Positions 1 to 8,295 of a DNA stretch of 30,290 nucleotides are shown here, in pieces. The translations under genes and the position numbers were made by a program. The notes under the pieces were generated by a model. It did not search any database. It was not told the origin of the DNA and saw nothing but the letters and a program-made list of their open reading frames with translations. Position 1 is the first letter of the stretch; each line of letters opens with the position of its first letter. The DNA is from Chloroflexota bacterium (lineage in GTDB: Bacteria > Chloroflexota > Ktedonobacteria > Ktedonobacterales > Ktedonobacteraceae): contig VBHI01000345.1 of assembly GCA_005881495.1 (NCBI GenBank), positions 1-30,290 on the forward strand, given 5' to 3'.

Positions 1-78
1 CGAAAAGGTTTCCAATAGGAATCACTGATGACAAAAGTCTGGGGAAGGAGTAAGCTTTGTGCACAGAAAGAGGAAGCT

Positions 79-996
79 ATGGGAGATAAACGTCTTACCT
101 TGAGAGAAGCCATTGCCGAGTATGTGCGTGATGACCTGTCGGTAGCGATTGAGGGTTTTACCGCCTTCATCTGCTTTGCCGCCGGACATGAGATCATCCG
201 CCAGCGGCGTCGCAACCTGACGCTCATTCGCATGACGCCCGACGTGATTTACGACCAGATGGTGGCGGCGGGTGTAGCACGCACCCTGGTGTTCAGTTAT
301 CTGGGCAACCCGGGCGTTGGCCCGTTACACTGCCTGCGCCGCGCCATCGAAAAGGGCATCCCGGTGCCGCTTGCCATTGAAGAATACTCCCATTATGGGA
401 TGGTAGGGCGTTACCTTGCTGGCGCATCGCACCTGCCTTTCTTCCCCTTGCGTAGTTACCTGGGGTCCGAGATGCCACAGGTCAATGAGCAGATCAAGAT
501 GGTGCCCAGTCCCTATGGAGAGGACATCGTGGCCGTCGTCCCGCCGTTCCATCCTGATGTGGCGATCATCCATGCGCAGCGCGCCGATCGGCACGGCAAT
601 ACGCACGTATGGGGTCTCTTAGGCGTGCAGAAAGAAGTCGCCTTTGCCGCCCGCAAGGTGATCGTCGTCGTGGAAGAGATCGTGGATGAGTCCGTTATTC
701 GCGCCGACCCCAACCGCACCCTCATCCCCGGCCTCATTGTCGACGCGGTGGTCCATGTCCCGTATGGGGCCCATCCCTCCTATGTCCAGGGCTACTATGA
801 TCGGGACAATGCGTTTTACCTGATGTGGGATGCGCTCTCGCGCGATCCAGCGCGTGTCGGGGCCTGGCTCGATGAATGGGTTTACGGCCTGTCGGATCAT
901 GCAGAGTATGTGCGTAAGCTTGGTGCAGAGACGTTAGCACGCCTCAAGCCTGGCTCTGCGCCCGCCGCCCACATAGAGTATGGAGCCTATCAATGA
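79..996 (+). CDS. CoA-transferase subunit A, glutaconate/IpdA type
   Basis: This is the alpha subunit of a class I (family I) CoA-transferase, of the type seen in glutaconate CoA-transferase and in IpdA of steroid ring degradation. Such enzymes move CoA between acids or, in IpdAB, hydrolyse a ring-derived CoA thioester. The protein begins MGDKRLTLREA, which resembles the usual family start, and continues as an alpha/beta domain with the conserved stretch HAQRADRHGN near residue 170. I chose ATG 79, preceded by AGAGGAAG, over an in-frame ATG at 28 that adds 17 unusual residues. Its stop overlaps the next start as ATGA, so the two subunits are translationally coupled. The substrate cannot be told from sequence. 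Family assignment is firm; the exact reaction is open. Confidence 0.88.
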   Translation: MGDKRLTLREAIAEYVRDDLSVAIEGFTAFICFAAGHEIIRQRRRNLTLIRMTPDVIYDQMVAAGVARTLVFSYLGNPGVGPLHCLRRAIEKGIPVPLAIEEYSHYGMVGRYLAGASHLPFFPLRSYLGSEMPQVNEQIKMVPSPYGEDIVAVVPPFHPDVAIIHAQRADRHGNTHVWGLLGVQKEVAFAARKVIVVVEEIVDESVIRADPNRTLIPGLIVDAVVHVPYGAHPSYVQGYYDRDNAFYLMWDALSRDPARVGAWLDEWVYGLSDHAEYVRKLGAETLARLKPGSAPAAHIEYGAYQ

Positions 997-1790
997 CTGA
1001 CCTCACTCCATCCAACGCCAAAGCGTATACCCCTGCCGAGATCATGGTGGTTGCGGCCGCACGAGCGCTCGCGGGCGTCCGGACCGTCTTTGTCGGCGTC
1101 GGCCTCCCCAATATCGCCTGCAATTTGGCTCGCGCGACGGTCGCACCCGAGCTCGAACTGATTTATGAATCGGGCGTCTATGGCGCCCAGCCCGCCCGTC
1201 AACCGCTCTCCATCGGGGATCCCACGCTGGTGACCGGGGCCACCTCGGTCATCTCGATGGCCGACCTGTTCGGCCTGTATCTGCAGGGTGGCTTGGTCGA
1301 GGTGGCCTTATTAGGGGGAGCGCAAATCGATCGCTTTGGGAACCTGAACACCACGGTGATCGGCACCTATACCGGGCCGAAGGTGCGCTTGCCGGGTAGC
1401 GGCGGTGCCTGCGAGATTGCCATCAACGCCCAGCATGTCTACATCATCATGCACCTCAAACAGCGGGCTTTTGTCGAAAAGCTCGACTTCCTCACCAGTC
1501 CAGGCCATCTGCAGGGGGGCACCACCGCCCAGCAGCTCGGGATACCTGGCAAGGGGCCGCAACTGGTGATCACCGACAAAGCACTCTTTGATTTTGCGAA
1601 TGCGGAGCAAGAAATGCAACTGGTCTCGCTGTATCCGGGTGTGACGCTGGAGGCCATCACCGCTGAAATGGGGTGGCAGGTGCGCGTGGCCGAGACCCTG
1701 ATCGAGACACAAGCTCCCAGCACTGACGAACTAGCCATCATGCGCAGGCTGAGTGCAGGCAGCACGTCTCAGAGAGCGGGTGAGGCGTGA
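993..1790 (+). CDS. CoA-transferase subunit B, glutaconate/IpdB type
   Basis: This is the beta subunit partner of the upstream gene (265 residues, normal for the family). It has the motif YESGVYG, with Glu59 in the ESG position where class I CoA-transferases carry the glutamate that forms the CoA-thioester intermediate. It also has the later glycine-rich segments LLGGAQIDRFGNLN and GSGGACEIA typical of this subunit. The start overlaps the alpha-subunit stop by four bases (ATGA), so the pair is surely cotranscribed. The pair could belong to aromatic, steroid or dicarboxylic acid catabolism. The ligase-hydratase-reductase operon at the other end of the window is a possible but unproven functional relative. 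Confidence 0.88.
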   Translation: MTDLTPSNAKAYTPAEIMVVAAARALAGVRTVFVGVGLPNIACNLARATVAPELELIYESGVYGAQPARQPLSIGDPTLVTGATSVISMADLFGLYLQGGLVEVALLGGAQIDRFGNLNTTVIGTYTGPKVRLPGSGGACEIAINAQHVYIIMHLKQRAFVEKLDFLTSPGHLQGGTTAQQLGIPGKGPQLVITDKALFDFANAEQEMQLVSLYPGVTLEAITAEMGWQVRVAETLIETQAPSTDELAIMRRLSAGSTSQRAGEA

Positions 1791-1844
1791 TCGGCAGTGC
1801 AACCAACTAGGAGTTCTCCACTACAACGGTCATATTTGCCGATC

Positions 1845-1872
1845 TTCTTAAAATCATTACATGTGATATACT
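1845..1872 (+). promoter_or_regulatory. Possible sigma-70-type promoter of the protease locus
   Basis: TTCTTA (1845-1850) and TATACT (1867-1872) are separated by 16 bases, about 50 bases before the ATG at 1921. The -10 element is good and the -35 weak. It lies in the 130-base gap after the CoA-transferase genes. Confidence 0.4.
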
Positions 1873-1920
1873 TATCGCACACGCGTTCTGTCCGTACCAT
1901 CTTTTCTGAAAGAGAGAGGC

Positions 1921-2211
1921 ATGATGTCACGACAACAGAGACTCACCTACCTGCCTCTGGTTGGCACGATCCTTCTTTGCTTGCTTGTTGCGGTGTACCT
2001 GGCTGCATCGAAGCGTTTTTCGAAACCAGATCCTTCGACCACTATCATTAAGCACTCGGTGGATACTCCTTCCGATGACGCCCTCAAATATTGGACAGCG
2101 GACAAAATGCGCAATGCCAAAGCCGCTCCTCTGCCGAACGTCAATACTCTCGATCGAGGGAAAAAGCATCCGCGACGCCCTCCACACGCTTCTAGTCCGC
2201 ACGACGCTTGA
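1921..2211 (+). pseudogene. Truncated duplicate of the protease N-terminal region
   Basis: This frame encodes 96 residues whose first 80 or so match the start of the protease gene just downstream. Both begin ATGATG after AGAGAGGC, carry a single hydrophobic segment near residues 12-29, and share TIIxHxVxT, a KxWTA motif and a following MR. The copy stops before any catalytic residue. Its last 16 residues (KKHPRRPPHASSPHDA) read through what looks like the duplicated leader of the next gene. It is best explained as a tandem duplication in which one copy lost its protease domain. It could still be made as a short membrane peptide, since start and ribosome-binding site are intact. No function is known. 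Confidence 0.6.
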
Positions 2212-2225
2212 GGAAAGAGAGAGGC

Positions 2226-3209
2226 ATGATGCCACAACTGCAGAGACTTATTCTCCACCCCCTGGCTGGCAAGATCTTTCTTTGCGTGCTTGCCAGTGTG
2301 TACCTGGTGTACCTGGTCGCATTTGTGCGTTTTCTGTCCACGTCGCTGTCAACTCCTTCACAGACGATCATTGAGCACCCGGTGAATACGAACCCCGACG
2401 TCGCTGTCAAGCATTGGACAGCGGTGAGCATGCGCGATGCCACTGACGTCGATCAGCAGATCGGCCCTGCTTTTGATCTTACACAGGGGAGCAACGACAC
2501 AAGCCAGGGCAAGGCGGCCCAGCAACAGGGGCAGCCCCCGCGCAATGGAAACCTTTCATATCCCCTCTCGACCGTCGGGAAAGTCTTTTTTTCCAACAGG
2601 GCTGGTCAAGACCTCGTCTGCTCTGGTACTGCCGTCGTGAGCAGCAACCAGAGTGTGGTTGACACTGCTGGCCACTGCCTTTACTGGAATGGTGACTGGG
2701 TGCAGAACTTGATCTTCTGCCCTCTGTACGAGAACGGCAGGACGCCTTTTGGCTGCTGGGCCGCTCGCGATTTGGAGGTCCCTTCCGACTGGATAGGCGC
2801 CAAGCCAAATGACTATCATCATGACTTTGGCATGGCTATCGTTTCTCCCAATAGCCAGGGTGTCTTGACCGACCTGGTCGGCGGCGCCGGTTGGGCCAAT
2901 AATCAGCCTGTCAATCAACCCTACTACGCCTATGGCTACCCCGCCGCGTATCCCTTCGATGGTCAGACCAGAAAGTCCTGCGAGGGTTCCATCGGCAAAA
3001 GCTGGCAGCATGGGGGTGGCACGGTGGTCTCCATCCCCTGCAACATGACCGGCGGCTCCAGCGGTGGCCCCTGGTTCATTAAGATCAGCGGCAACTGGTA
3101 CCTCAACGGCCATAACGACTTCACCAGCATTATCCAGCTCGGGCATATGTTCTCTCCCTACTATGATGATACCTGGTACGCTCTTTACGACAAGGCCCAG
3201 CATACGTAG
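2226..3209 (+). CDS. Trypsin-like serine protease with N-terminal membrane anchor
   Basis: This protein of about 327 residues is a secreted or membrane-anchored chymotrypsin-fold protease. A hydrophobic segment at residues 15-37 is a signal anchor or uncleaved signal peptide. It is followed by a low-complexity Gln/Asn-rich linker and a protease domain from about 110. The triad is visible: His150 in TAGHC, Asp200 in HHDFGMA, and Ser279 in GGSSGGP. Cysteines 132 and 151 flank the His as in trypsin-like folds and probably form a disulfide; 165/177 and 252/272 may form others. I chose the ATGATG at 2226 because the truncated upstream copy begins in exactly this way after the same AGAGAGGC; an in-frame codon at 2208 would add six residues. 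The substrate is unknown. Confidence 0.85.
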   Translation: MMPQLQRLILHPLAGKIFLCVLASVYLVYLVAFVRFLSTSLSTPSQTIIEHPVNTNPDVAVKHWTAVSMRDATDVDQQIGPAFDLTQGSNDTSQGKAAQQQGQPPRNGNLSYPLSTVGKVFFSNRAGQDLVCSGTAVVSSNQSVVDTAGHCLYWNGDWVQNLIFCPLYENGRTPFGCWAARDLEVPSDWIGAKPNDYHHDFGMAIVSPNSQGVLTDLVGGAGWANNQPVNQPYYAYGYPAAYPFDGQTRKSCEGSIGKSWQHGGGTVVSIPCNMTGGSSGGPWFIKISGNWYLNGHNDFTSIIQLGHMFSPYYDDTWYALYDKAQHT

Positions 3210-3350
3210 ACTTTCACCTTTACCTGTGACCAGGGAATCTTCACCGCGAGAGCCGAGCGAGCTGGAAACCGGCGCGGCGGGTGGTACTGGAAAGCCCTCA
3301 TATCCTTGCACTTTCAATGAGGTTGCGAGGAATAGAACAGATTCCTGAAG

Positions 3351-4274
3351 TCAGGGCAAGCCTTTCGTCGTTCGCAAGCTATTCAGGAAACGCTCGAAAC
3401 CAAGAGCAACGACGCGAGCACGAACATGTTGAAAGCCACCGCCATAAACGGGATCTGTGTTTTGTTCAATAGCTAGCGCGTGATGGCGACTCTCCGGTGT
3501 GTTCATCTCAGTATAAAAGCGGTAGGAGAGCAGTTCGCAAAAGCCCTCCTCGGCCCAGGAAGGCAGATTCTGGATGCTATGAACGATGAGCCAGACGTGA
3601 CCAAGCTCGTGAACCGTGACTCCCTGAAAGAGCGTTGCGGGCAAACCTCGCAGCACAGCCACCCCACCGATCTCAGTCCGAACCACGCGACCATTTTGCG
3701 TGTAGGTCGAGCTGACAGTTGCACCAAGCGAGTACACATGGTTGCGTTCTTGTAGGAGTGCTGCCAGTCGCGCGCGATCACATAGTTCAAGGCTGAGAGG
3801 TACGTTATTATTTACAAGCCCCTGACTGCCGATCCACTGTTTTACATGTGTAAACAAAGGTTTTGCCTCGGCGACAGTCTCAATAGCGCTGGCCCGGCAA
3901 ATAGGGCAACGAATGGCCTCAGAGCTACTTGAGGAAGGTTGCTCCCGTTGACCCGGCGGCACCAGGCGACCACAGTAGGCACAAGGAGGATACTCCTGTA
4001 TGTGCTGCTTGCAGTAGAGTGTTCCCCAAGAATCCACGAAGTATTCACCCAGAAGCGGCTTACCACAGTAAGCACACCTGGGAACAACATAGTTAGCATA
4101 GCATACAGCGTGGTAGGGCGCCCCCTGGTGCAGGTTAAAACTGGCATCTGAAATGGGACGTCCACATGCAGCACACACAAAATGTTCGGGATGCCACGTG
4201 CCGCCCAACGCAGTAATATAATTACCCCAGATCGGTTGTCCACAGCCCTTACAGACTGATTGTGACAGTAACAT
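3351..4274 (-). CDS. LIM-domain DA1-like zinc metallopeptidase
   Basis: This 307-residue protein joins zinc-binding treble clefs to a metallopeptidase, as in plant DA1 proteins. The first unit has Cys8, Cys11, His28, His31, then Cys34, Cys37, His55 and Cys58: a LIM domain with His in place of one Cys. A second half-unit has Cys67, Cys70, Cys88 and His91. A third cluster has Cys98, Cys101, Cys123 and Cys126 around a Ser-rich loop. The C-terminal half carries HELGH (His222, Glu223, His226), followed by WAEEGFCELLSY, which fits the DA1 family pattern with a downstream Glu as third zinc ligand. No signal peptide is seen, so it is probably cytosolic. Plant DA1 is a ubiquitin-activated peptidase; the bacterial substrate is not known. 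No strong ribosome-binding site precedes the start. Confidence 0.85.
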   Translation of the reverse strand: MLLSQSVCKGCGQPIWGNYITALGGTWHPEHFVCAACGRPISDASFNLHQGAPYHAVCYANYVVPRCAYCGKPLLGEYFVDSWGTLYCKQHIQEYPPCAYCGRLVPPGQREQPSSSSSEAIRCPICRASAIETVAEAKPLFTHVKQWIGSQGLVNNNVPLSLELCDRARLAALLQERNHVYSLGATVSSTYTQNGRVVRTEIGGVAVLRGLPATLFQGVTVHELGHVWLIVHSIQNLPSWAEEGFCELLSYRFYTEMNTPESRHHALAIEQNTDPVYGGGFQHVRARVVALGFERFLNSLRTTKGLP

Positions 4275-4591
4275 ATAATTTTACAACTTCTACACCTGAA
4301 TAGATGCAGCTATTTACCCTCGTCAATCGGTATAAAGAGTAAAGAGAGCCTACATTTTCTTCTCTTATGAATGCATATACGAAAAAGTGAGCCCACGGTT
4401 TATTTGCCTTCAGAAATATAGTGAGCTCTCTTAAAACACTCCTTAACGTAGAGGATCTATCACAATTGTTCCTGATAGCATTGAGCACACTGTCAGGATA
4501 AATGAACGGATGTCTCAGATAGCCAGCACACGGGATCTGGTCCCCCATTGTTCAGATGCCTGGTGAGGAACCGCTGGATTTAGAGGTCGTC
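4275..4591. other. Gene-poor, AT-rich spacer
   Basis: This 317-base stretch lies between two leftward genes and is AT-richer than its surroundings. I see no convincing promoter, hairpin or repeat in it. A 99-codon open frame on the - strand (4249-4548) has no ribosome-binding site and overlaps the start of the DA1-like gene, so I do not call it a gene. Confidence 0.5.
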
Positions 4592-5344
4592 CTATCTGTT
4601 CATCCAGGATCGCGTTCCAACAGCCTGACAGGACAACGTTGCAATCCTTGAAGCATGGAGCAGCGCTGGCACGAAATTGTTGCCCAGCGCGTAGTAGTAG
4701 CAGAACGCACCGTGCAGAATGTCTCCCGCGCCCAATGTATCAACCACCTCCACGGGCTCGATTGCGATCTCACCATTGCCATCTGGAACACTATAGATAA
4801 TGGGGCACTCTCCACTGGTGATCGCCCTGTATCTCACACCCTGGCGAGCGAGATACTCCATAACGCTATCTTCGTCGCCCCCATTTGGCGAAAGAAAATG
4901 CTCGGAACAAATCGCGATGTCAATAGAGGGGAGCAGTCTCTCCATCCCGTCCTTCCAACTCCCACCATCGAGCACGACGGGTATACCGCACTGTTTGGCT
5001 TGCGCAGCTACCATGCAACACGTTTCCATGTTGAACCCATCAACGAGAACCACACCATAGTCGTCCTGGTGTACGATACACGTCATATCGCTCGCGTTAG
5101 ACGTGAGCAACGATGCGGTGGTAATAACGGTGCGGTAGCCTCCACGCGTCGTCACGATCGAAGACACAGTAGGAAGTTGGTTGGCTAGCGGTGACAGGTC
5201 CGTAAACTCCACGTTGTAATGACGCAGTTCGCTCTCAATGAAGGGGGTGAACTGGTTATACCCAATTGCGGACACGGGGAACGTGTCAACAAGGTATTGG
5301 ATATCGATTGTTGTCAGTCCAACAAATAGCCCCTTCAGTTCCAT
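4592..5344 (-). CDS. PfkB/ribokinase-family kinase with an N-terminal gap
   Basis: This 250-residue protein belongs to the ribokinase (PfkB) fold, whose members phosphorylate sugars and nucleosides. The C-terminal signature DTLGAGD (202-208) with the catalytic Asp208 and following HGAF is intact, as is the N-terminal GLTTID strand. It is about 50 residues shorter than the usual 300. The loss falls near residues 22-28: DTFPVS runs directly into AIGYNQF, and the Gly-Gly/Asn stretch that contacts the sugar in family members is absent. The reading frame is continuous, so this is an in-frame deletion. Translation starts after GAGAGAGG. The protein may be folded but impaired, or may have a changed substrate. 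The specific sugar cannot be named. Confidence 0.78.
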   Translation of the reverse strand: MELKGLFVGLTTIDIQYLVDTFPVSAIGYNQFTPFIESELRHYNVEFTDLSPLANQLPTVSSIVTTRGGYRTVITTASLLTSNASDMTCIVHQDDYGVVLVDGFNMETCCMVAAQAKQCGIPVVLDGGSWKDGMERLLPSIDIAICSEHFLSPNGGDEDSVMEYLARQGVRYRAITSGECPIIYSVPDGNGEIAIEPVEVVDTLGAGDILHGAFCYYYALGNNFVPALLHASRIATLSCQAVGTRSWMNR

Positions 5345-5445
5345 AGGCCTCTCTCTCGTAGCTCTACATCTACTACGCTAACTGATACAGGGCTGTAGCG
5401 AGTACGGTTGCGCCACGGGCAATCTTCAGATGTTGGAACGGTTGA

Positions 5446-6153
5446 CTACCAAATGTAAGCAGGGTCCTGACCTGTATAACCACATACGCCAGCTCGTGGT
5501 GAATTTACCATCGGCCACAGCATCTCTTCACCACATTCGTGATCCTTCGCACACGCATCACACAGCCATCCCTTGTCTTCATAGATGCATTGAGTACAGG
5601 TGGTGGTAGCTGGTTTCCCGCATACATCACATGAAACGAGCGGCAGGTTATTCCGAGCAAGAATCTCTATGGCTTTCTTTTTCGCTGGCACTTCTCGTTC
5701 TGAGATCACCTTCAACGCCAGTTCTGTCGTCGAGCCAAAATCATACTCGTAGGAACAGGTATGTCCAGGATGGAGCACTTGATCCAACGGTACTTGCATA
5801 TTTTTGCTGCCCATGTCCCATTCATAGATTGCTGCATCCACTGAGTAACGAACGCCTCCAATCGTAAAAGCGCTGAGATGCCCGCAACACTCCAACCAGG
5901 TATCTCTGAGAAAGTGATCCAACGTGGCTAGTGTTGTTCCAGCCGAAACTTCGAGATGCATCCAGTACATGGGTAAGCGGTATCCCTCCACAACAAGATG
6001 GAATGCCCTGGTTTTCTGCGCTTGTTGATGGCTCCTTGCTTCAGCCTGTATTGCTACTCGTTGCTCACAGGATTCCAGGTGCCTGGTCATGCTTGCCTTA
6101 CTAAACTCTCCATGACAAAAGGTACACGTTCCTTTTGAAATTTGTCTTGTCAT
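5446..6153 (-). CDS. pRiA4b ORF-3-type protein with zinc-binding ends
   Basis: This 235-residue protein has a central pRiA4b ORF-3/IS1096 TnpR-like domain (about 50-165) with the family signature YEYDFGSTTEL at 135-145. The N-terminus has a C2HC zinc finger (Cys10, Cys13, His25, Cys29). The C-terminus has a cross-brace-like cluster (Cys175, 178, 186, 189, 198, 201, His205, Cys207) and ends in NSPRAGVCGYTG. The start at 6153 is set by a strong AGGAGGA about nine bases upstream; a frame extension to 6240 adds 29 residues without a comparable site. The family name comes from a passenger gene in a mobile element, but no transposase or inverted repeats are seen here. Its molecular role is unknown; nucleic acid or protein binding is plausible. 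Confidence 0.75.
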   Translation of the reverse strand: MTRQISKGTCTFCHGEFSKASMTRHLESCEQRVAIQAEARSHQQAQKTRAFHLVVEGYRLPMYWMHLEVSAGTTLATLDHFLRDTWLECCGHLSAFTIGGVRYSVDAAIYEWDMGSKNMQVPLDQVLHPGHTCSYEYDFGSTTELALKVISEREVPAKKKAIEILARNNLPLVSCDVCGKPATTTCTQCIYEDKGWLCDACAKDHECGEEMLWPMVNSPRAGVCGYTGQDPAYIW

Positions 6154-6339
6154 ACTCTTTTCTTCCTCCTCTCCAAACTGCTTATTCTCCGTAAGTAATA
6201 GGATACAATATGCACCACAGGAAGAAAAGCACTGCTGCAATATCTATCCAGGCTATGGTAAGATGGTTGTGTTGCGATCTTAGTGATTTCTTACCACAGC
6301 ATTTTCGAGTTGTGGAAGATGCTGATGCTGCATCAATAG

Positions 6340-6555
6340 TCAATCCTCAAGGGTGAAACCGATTTCGACGGTTACCTGGTACTCGACGCCGTCAGCCATG
6401 ATACGACCTCGCTGCTCCTTCACCTTGAACCACTGTACATGGCGAAGCGTCTTCTGCGCACGTTCTACGGCCCGTCTTACAGCATCATCGAATCCGGTCC
6501 TTGAGGTGCCCACCAATTCCGTTACCCTGTAGATGTGACCTTCCTGATCTGGCAT
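6340..6555 (-). CDS. Dodecin, flavin-binding storage/buffer protein
   Basis: The 71-residue product is full length for dodecin, a small protein that assembles into a hollow dodecamer and binds riboflavin, FMN or FAD between tryptophans. It has the family pattern HIYRVTELVGTS near the start, the central VQWFKVKEQRG with the flavin-stacking Trp42, and the end strand YQVTVEIGF. The start is preceded by GGAG about nine bases upstream. Dodecins buffer free flavin and limit its photoreactivity in the cytosol. It stands alone, divergent from the cyclase gene to its right. Confidence 0.93.
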   Translation of the reverse strand: MPDQEGHIYRVTELVGTSRTGFDDAVRRAVERAQKTLRHVQWFKVKEQRGRIMADGVEYQVTVEIGFTLED

Positions 6556-6844
6556 ACTCGTTGTCTCCTTTTTTTACTACACTCATCCTACAAGAGTCGC
6601 ACGCAGACATACGAAGGGTTGTGGCTGTGGCTACAGCGGATCTCCGTTTTACCGACTGAAGGCTTTCCGGTCGTTTTGATACTTTTATGATAGCAGATAT
6701 TTCCCACGACTGCATAGAGACATTACCGATAGAACTCTCTCATTCCCTTGCTCCGAAGTTGCGGGTGAACCACTTTTTCGGACACTTGACAGCAATCTTA
6801 ATAAAGAAGGGCTTCCTGATGATGAGATCGGCGCAGGAGTGCGG

Positions 6845-6850
6845 TATAAT
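6845..6850 (+). promoter_or_regulatory. Possible -10 element before the cyclase gene
   Basis: A perfect TATAAT at 6845-6850 lies 83 bases before the ATG at 6934, in the 378-base divergent gap between dodecin and the cyclase gene. No good -35 element is seen at 16-18 bases. Nothing else stands out in this gap. Confidence 0.3.
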
Positions 6851-6933
6851 ATAGAACAGCCGTCCGTGATGCTATTCCTGAACGGTTTAGCCGGGCAGCG
6901 ATACATATCTTGAGAGGCGCCAGGAGGTTCAGC

Positions 6934-8295
6934 ATGCGTGATTTACCAACAGGTACAATAACGTTGCTCTTTACAGATATAGAGGGATCCACTCACCTGC
7001 TCCAGCAGCTAGGTGATCACTACGTCGAGCTGTTGGCCGAATTTCGCAATCTGCTGCGCACCGCTCTCCATACGTATCACGGTCACGAGGTCGATACACA
7101 GGGGGATGCCGTCTTTGCCGCCTTTGCTCGCGCCAGTGATGCCCTCTCAGCGGCGGTGGCCGCGCAACGCGAACTCGCACTCCATTCCTGGCCGGACTCC
7201 GCTGTGGTGCGTGTACGCATGGGGCTGCACACCGGTGAACCCACTCGCGTGGCCGAGGGATACGTGGGTCTGGACGTACACTACGCCGCCCGTATTATGA
7301 GCGCAGGCCATGGGGGGCAGGTGCTTCTCTCCCGGACCACCCGCGACCTGGTGGAGCAGGACTTACCAGGAGGCGTGAGCCTGCGTGACCTCGGGGAATT
7401 CCACCTCAAGGATTTGGAGCGGCCTATCCCTCTCTCCCAGGCGGTTATCGCGGGTCTGCCCGCCGATTTTCCACCGCTCAAGACCCGCTATGGTCGCTCT
7501 GACAACCTCCCTGTGCAGCCGACCCCGCTTATTGGACGAGAGCTCGAAGTGGCGACTATTGGGCAACTCTTGCGCCGCGAGGATGTGCGCCTCGTGACCT
7601 TAACAGGTCCCGGTGGCACGGGCAAAACCCGCCTGGGTCTGCAGGTCGCATCAAAGCTGCGTGACGTGTTCGTCGATGGAGTTTTCTTTGTATCGCTTGC
7701 TCCCATCAACGATCCCATGCTGGTCATGCCTACCATCGCCCAGGCGATTGGCATTCAGGATGAAGTGGGACAACCTCTCTCCGCACGCCTTGCGGAGATG
7801 TTGCATCAGAAGCAGGTGCTGCTGCTGCTGGACAACTTCGAGCAGGTGGTTGGAGCAGCATCGCAGGTGGCAGACCTGCTCACATCCTGCCCACAGCTCA
7901 AGGTGCTCGTCACGAGCCGGGAGGTGTTGCGTGTGCGCGCCGAGCACGAGTTTGCGGTGCCACCGCTGGAGTTGCCCGATCTCGCACATCTCCCCGAACC
8001 GGTAGCACTCGCGCGAGCTCCATCAGTGGCACTCTTTCTTCAACGAGCGCAGGCGGTGGATCCCGAGTTCCAGTTGACCACTTCCAATGCCAGAGCAGTT
8101 GCGGAGACCTGTGTTCGCCTGGATGGGCTTCCATTAGCAATTGAGCTGGCAGCGGCGCGTATGAAACTGCTGTCTCCACAGGCCTTACTCGCAATGCCTG
8201 GGAGCAGCGACTCTTCCGATGGCTCTCCGTCTTTGTTGGCGGCTGTATGCTGCAGACAGCGGAAGCCGTCTGTACCTGGTCTGATGATGGAGTAG
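6934..8295 (+). pseudogene. 5' part of a split cyclase-ATPase-TPR gene
   Basis: This 453-residue frame begins with a class III nucleotidyl cyclase domain (about 5-175), with metal-binding Asp15 in FTDIEGST and Asp58 in QGDAVFAAF, and DVHYAARI where classical cyclases have an Asn. A P-loop ATPase follows, with GPGGTGKT at 225-232 and a Walker B LLLLDNFE near 303. The start has AGGAGG six bases upstream. After about residue 420 (LSPQALLA) the frame turns to a Ser-rich tail and ends. The true continuation (AWEQRLFRWLSVFVGGC) is in another frame from 8196. About 35 residues usually present between these motifs are also missing. This points to a deletion of a length not divisible by three. The gene is a large cytosolic signalling protein of a type abundant in Ktedonobacteria, probably inactivated. 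Confidence 0.8.

Noticed and set aside
4249..4548. A 99-codon open frame on the - strand before the DA1-like gene
   Set aside because: There is no ribosome-binding site, it overlaps the DA1-like start, the DNA is AT-rich without coding character, and no domain is recognisable.
5446..6153. An IS1096-type mobile element
   Set aside because: Only the passenger-like domain is present; no transposase, terminal inverted repeats or target duplications were seen nearby.
6254..6294. TGGTAAGA/TCTTACCA inverted repeat between dodecin and the pRiA4b ORF-3-type gene
   Set aside because: Eight-base arms around a loop of about 25 bases are easily found by chance and show no link to a promoter or transcript end.
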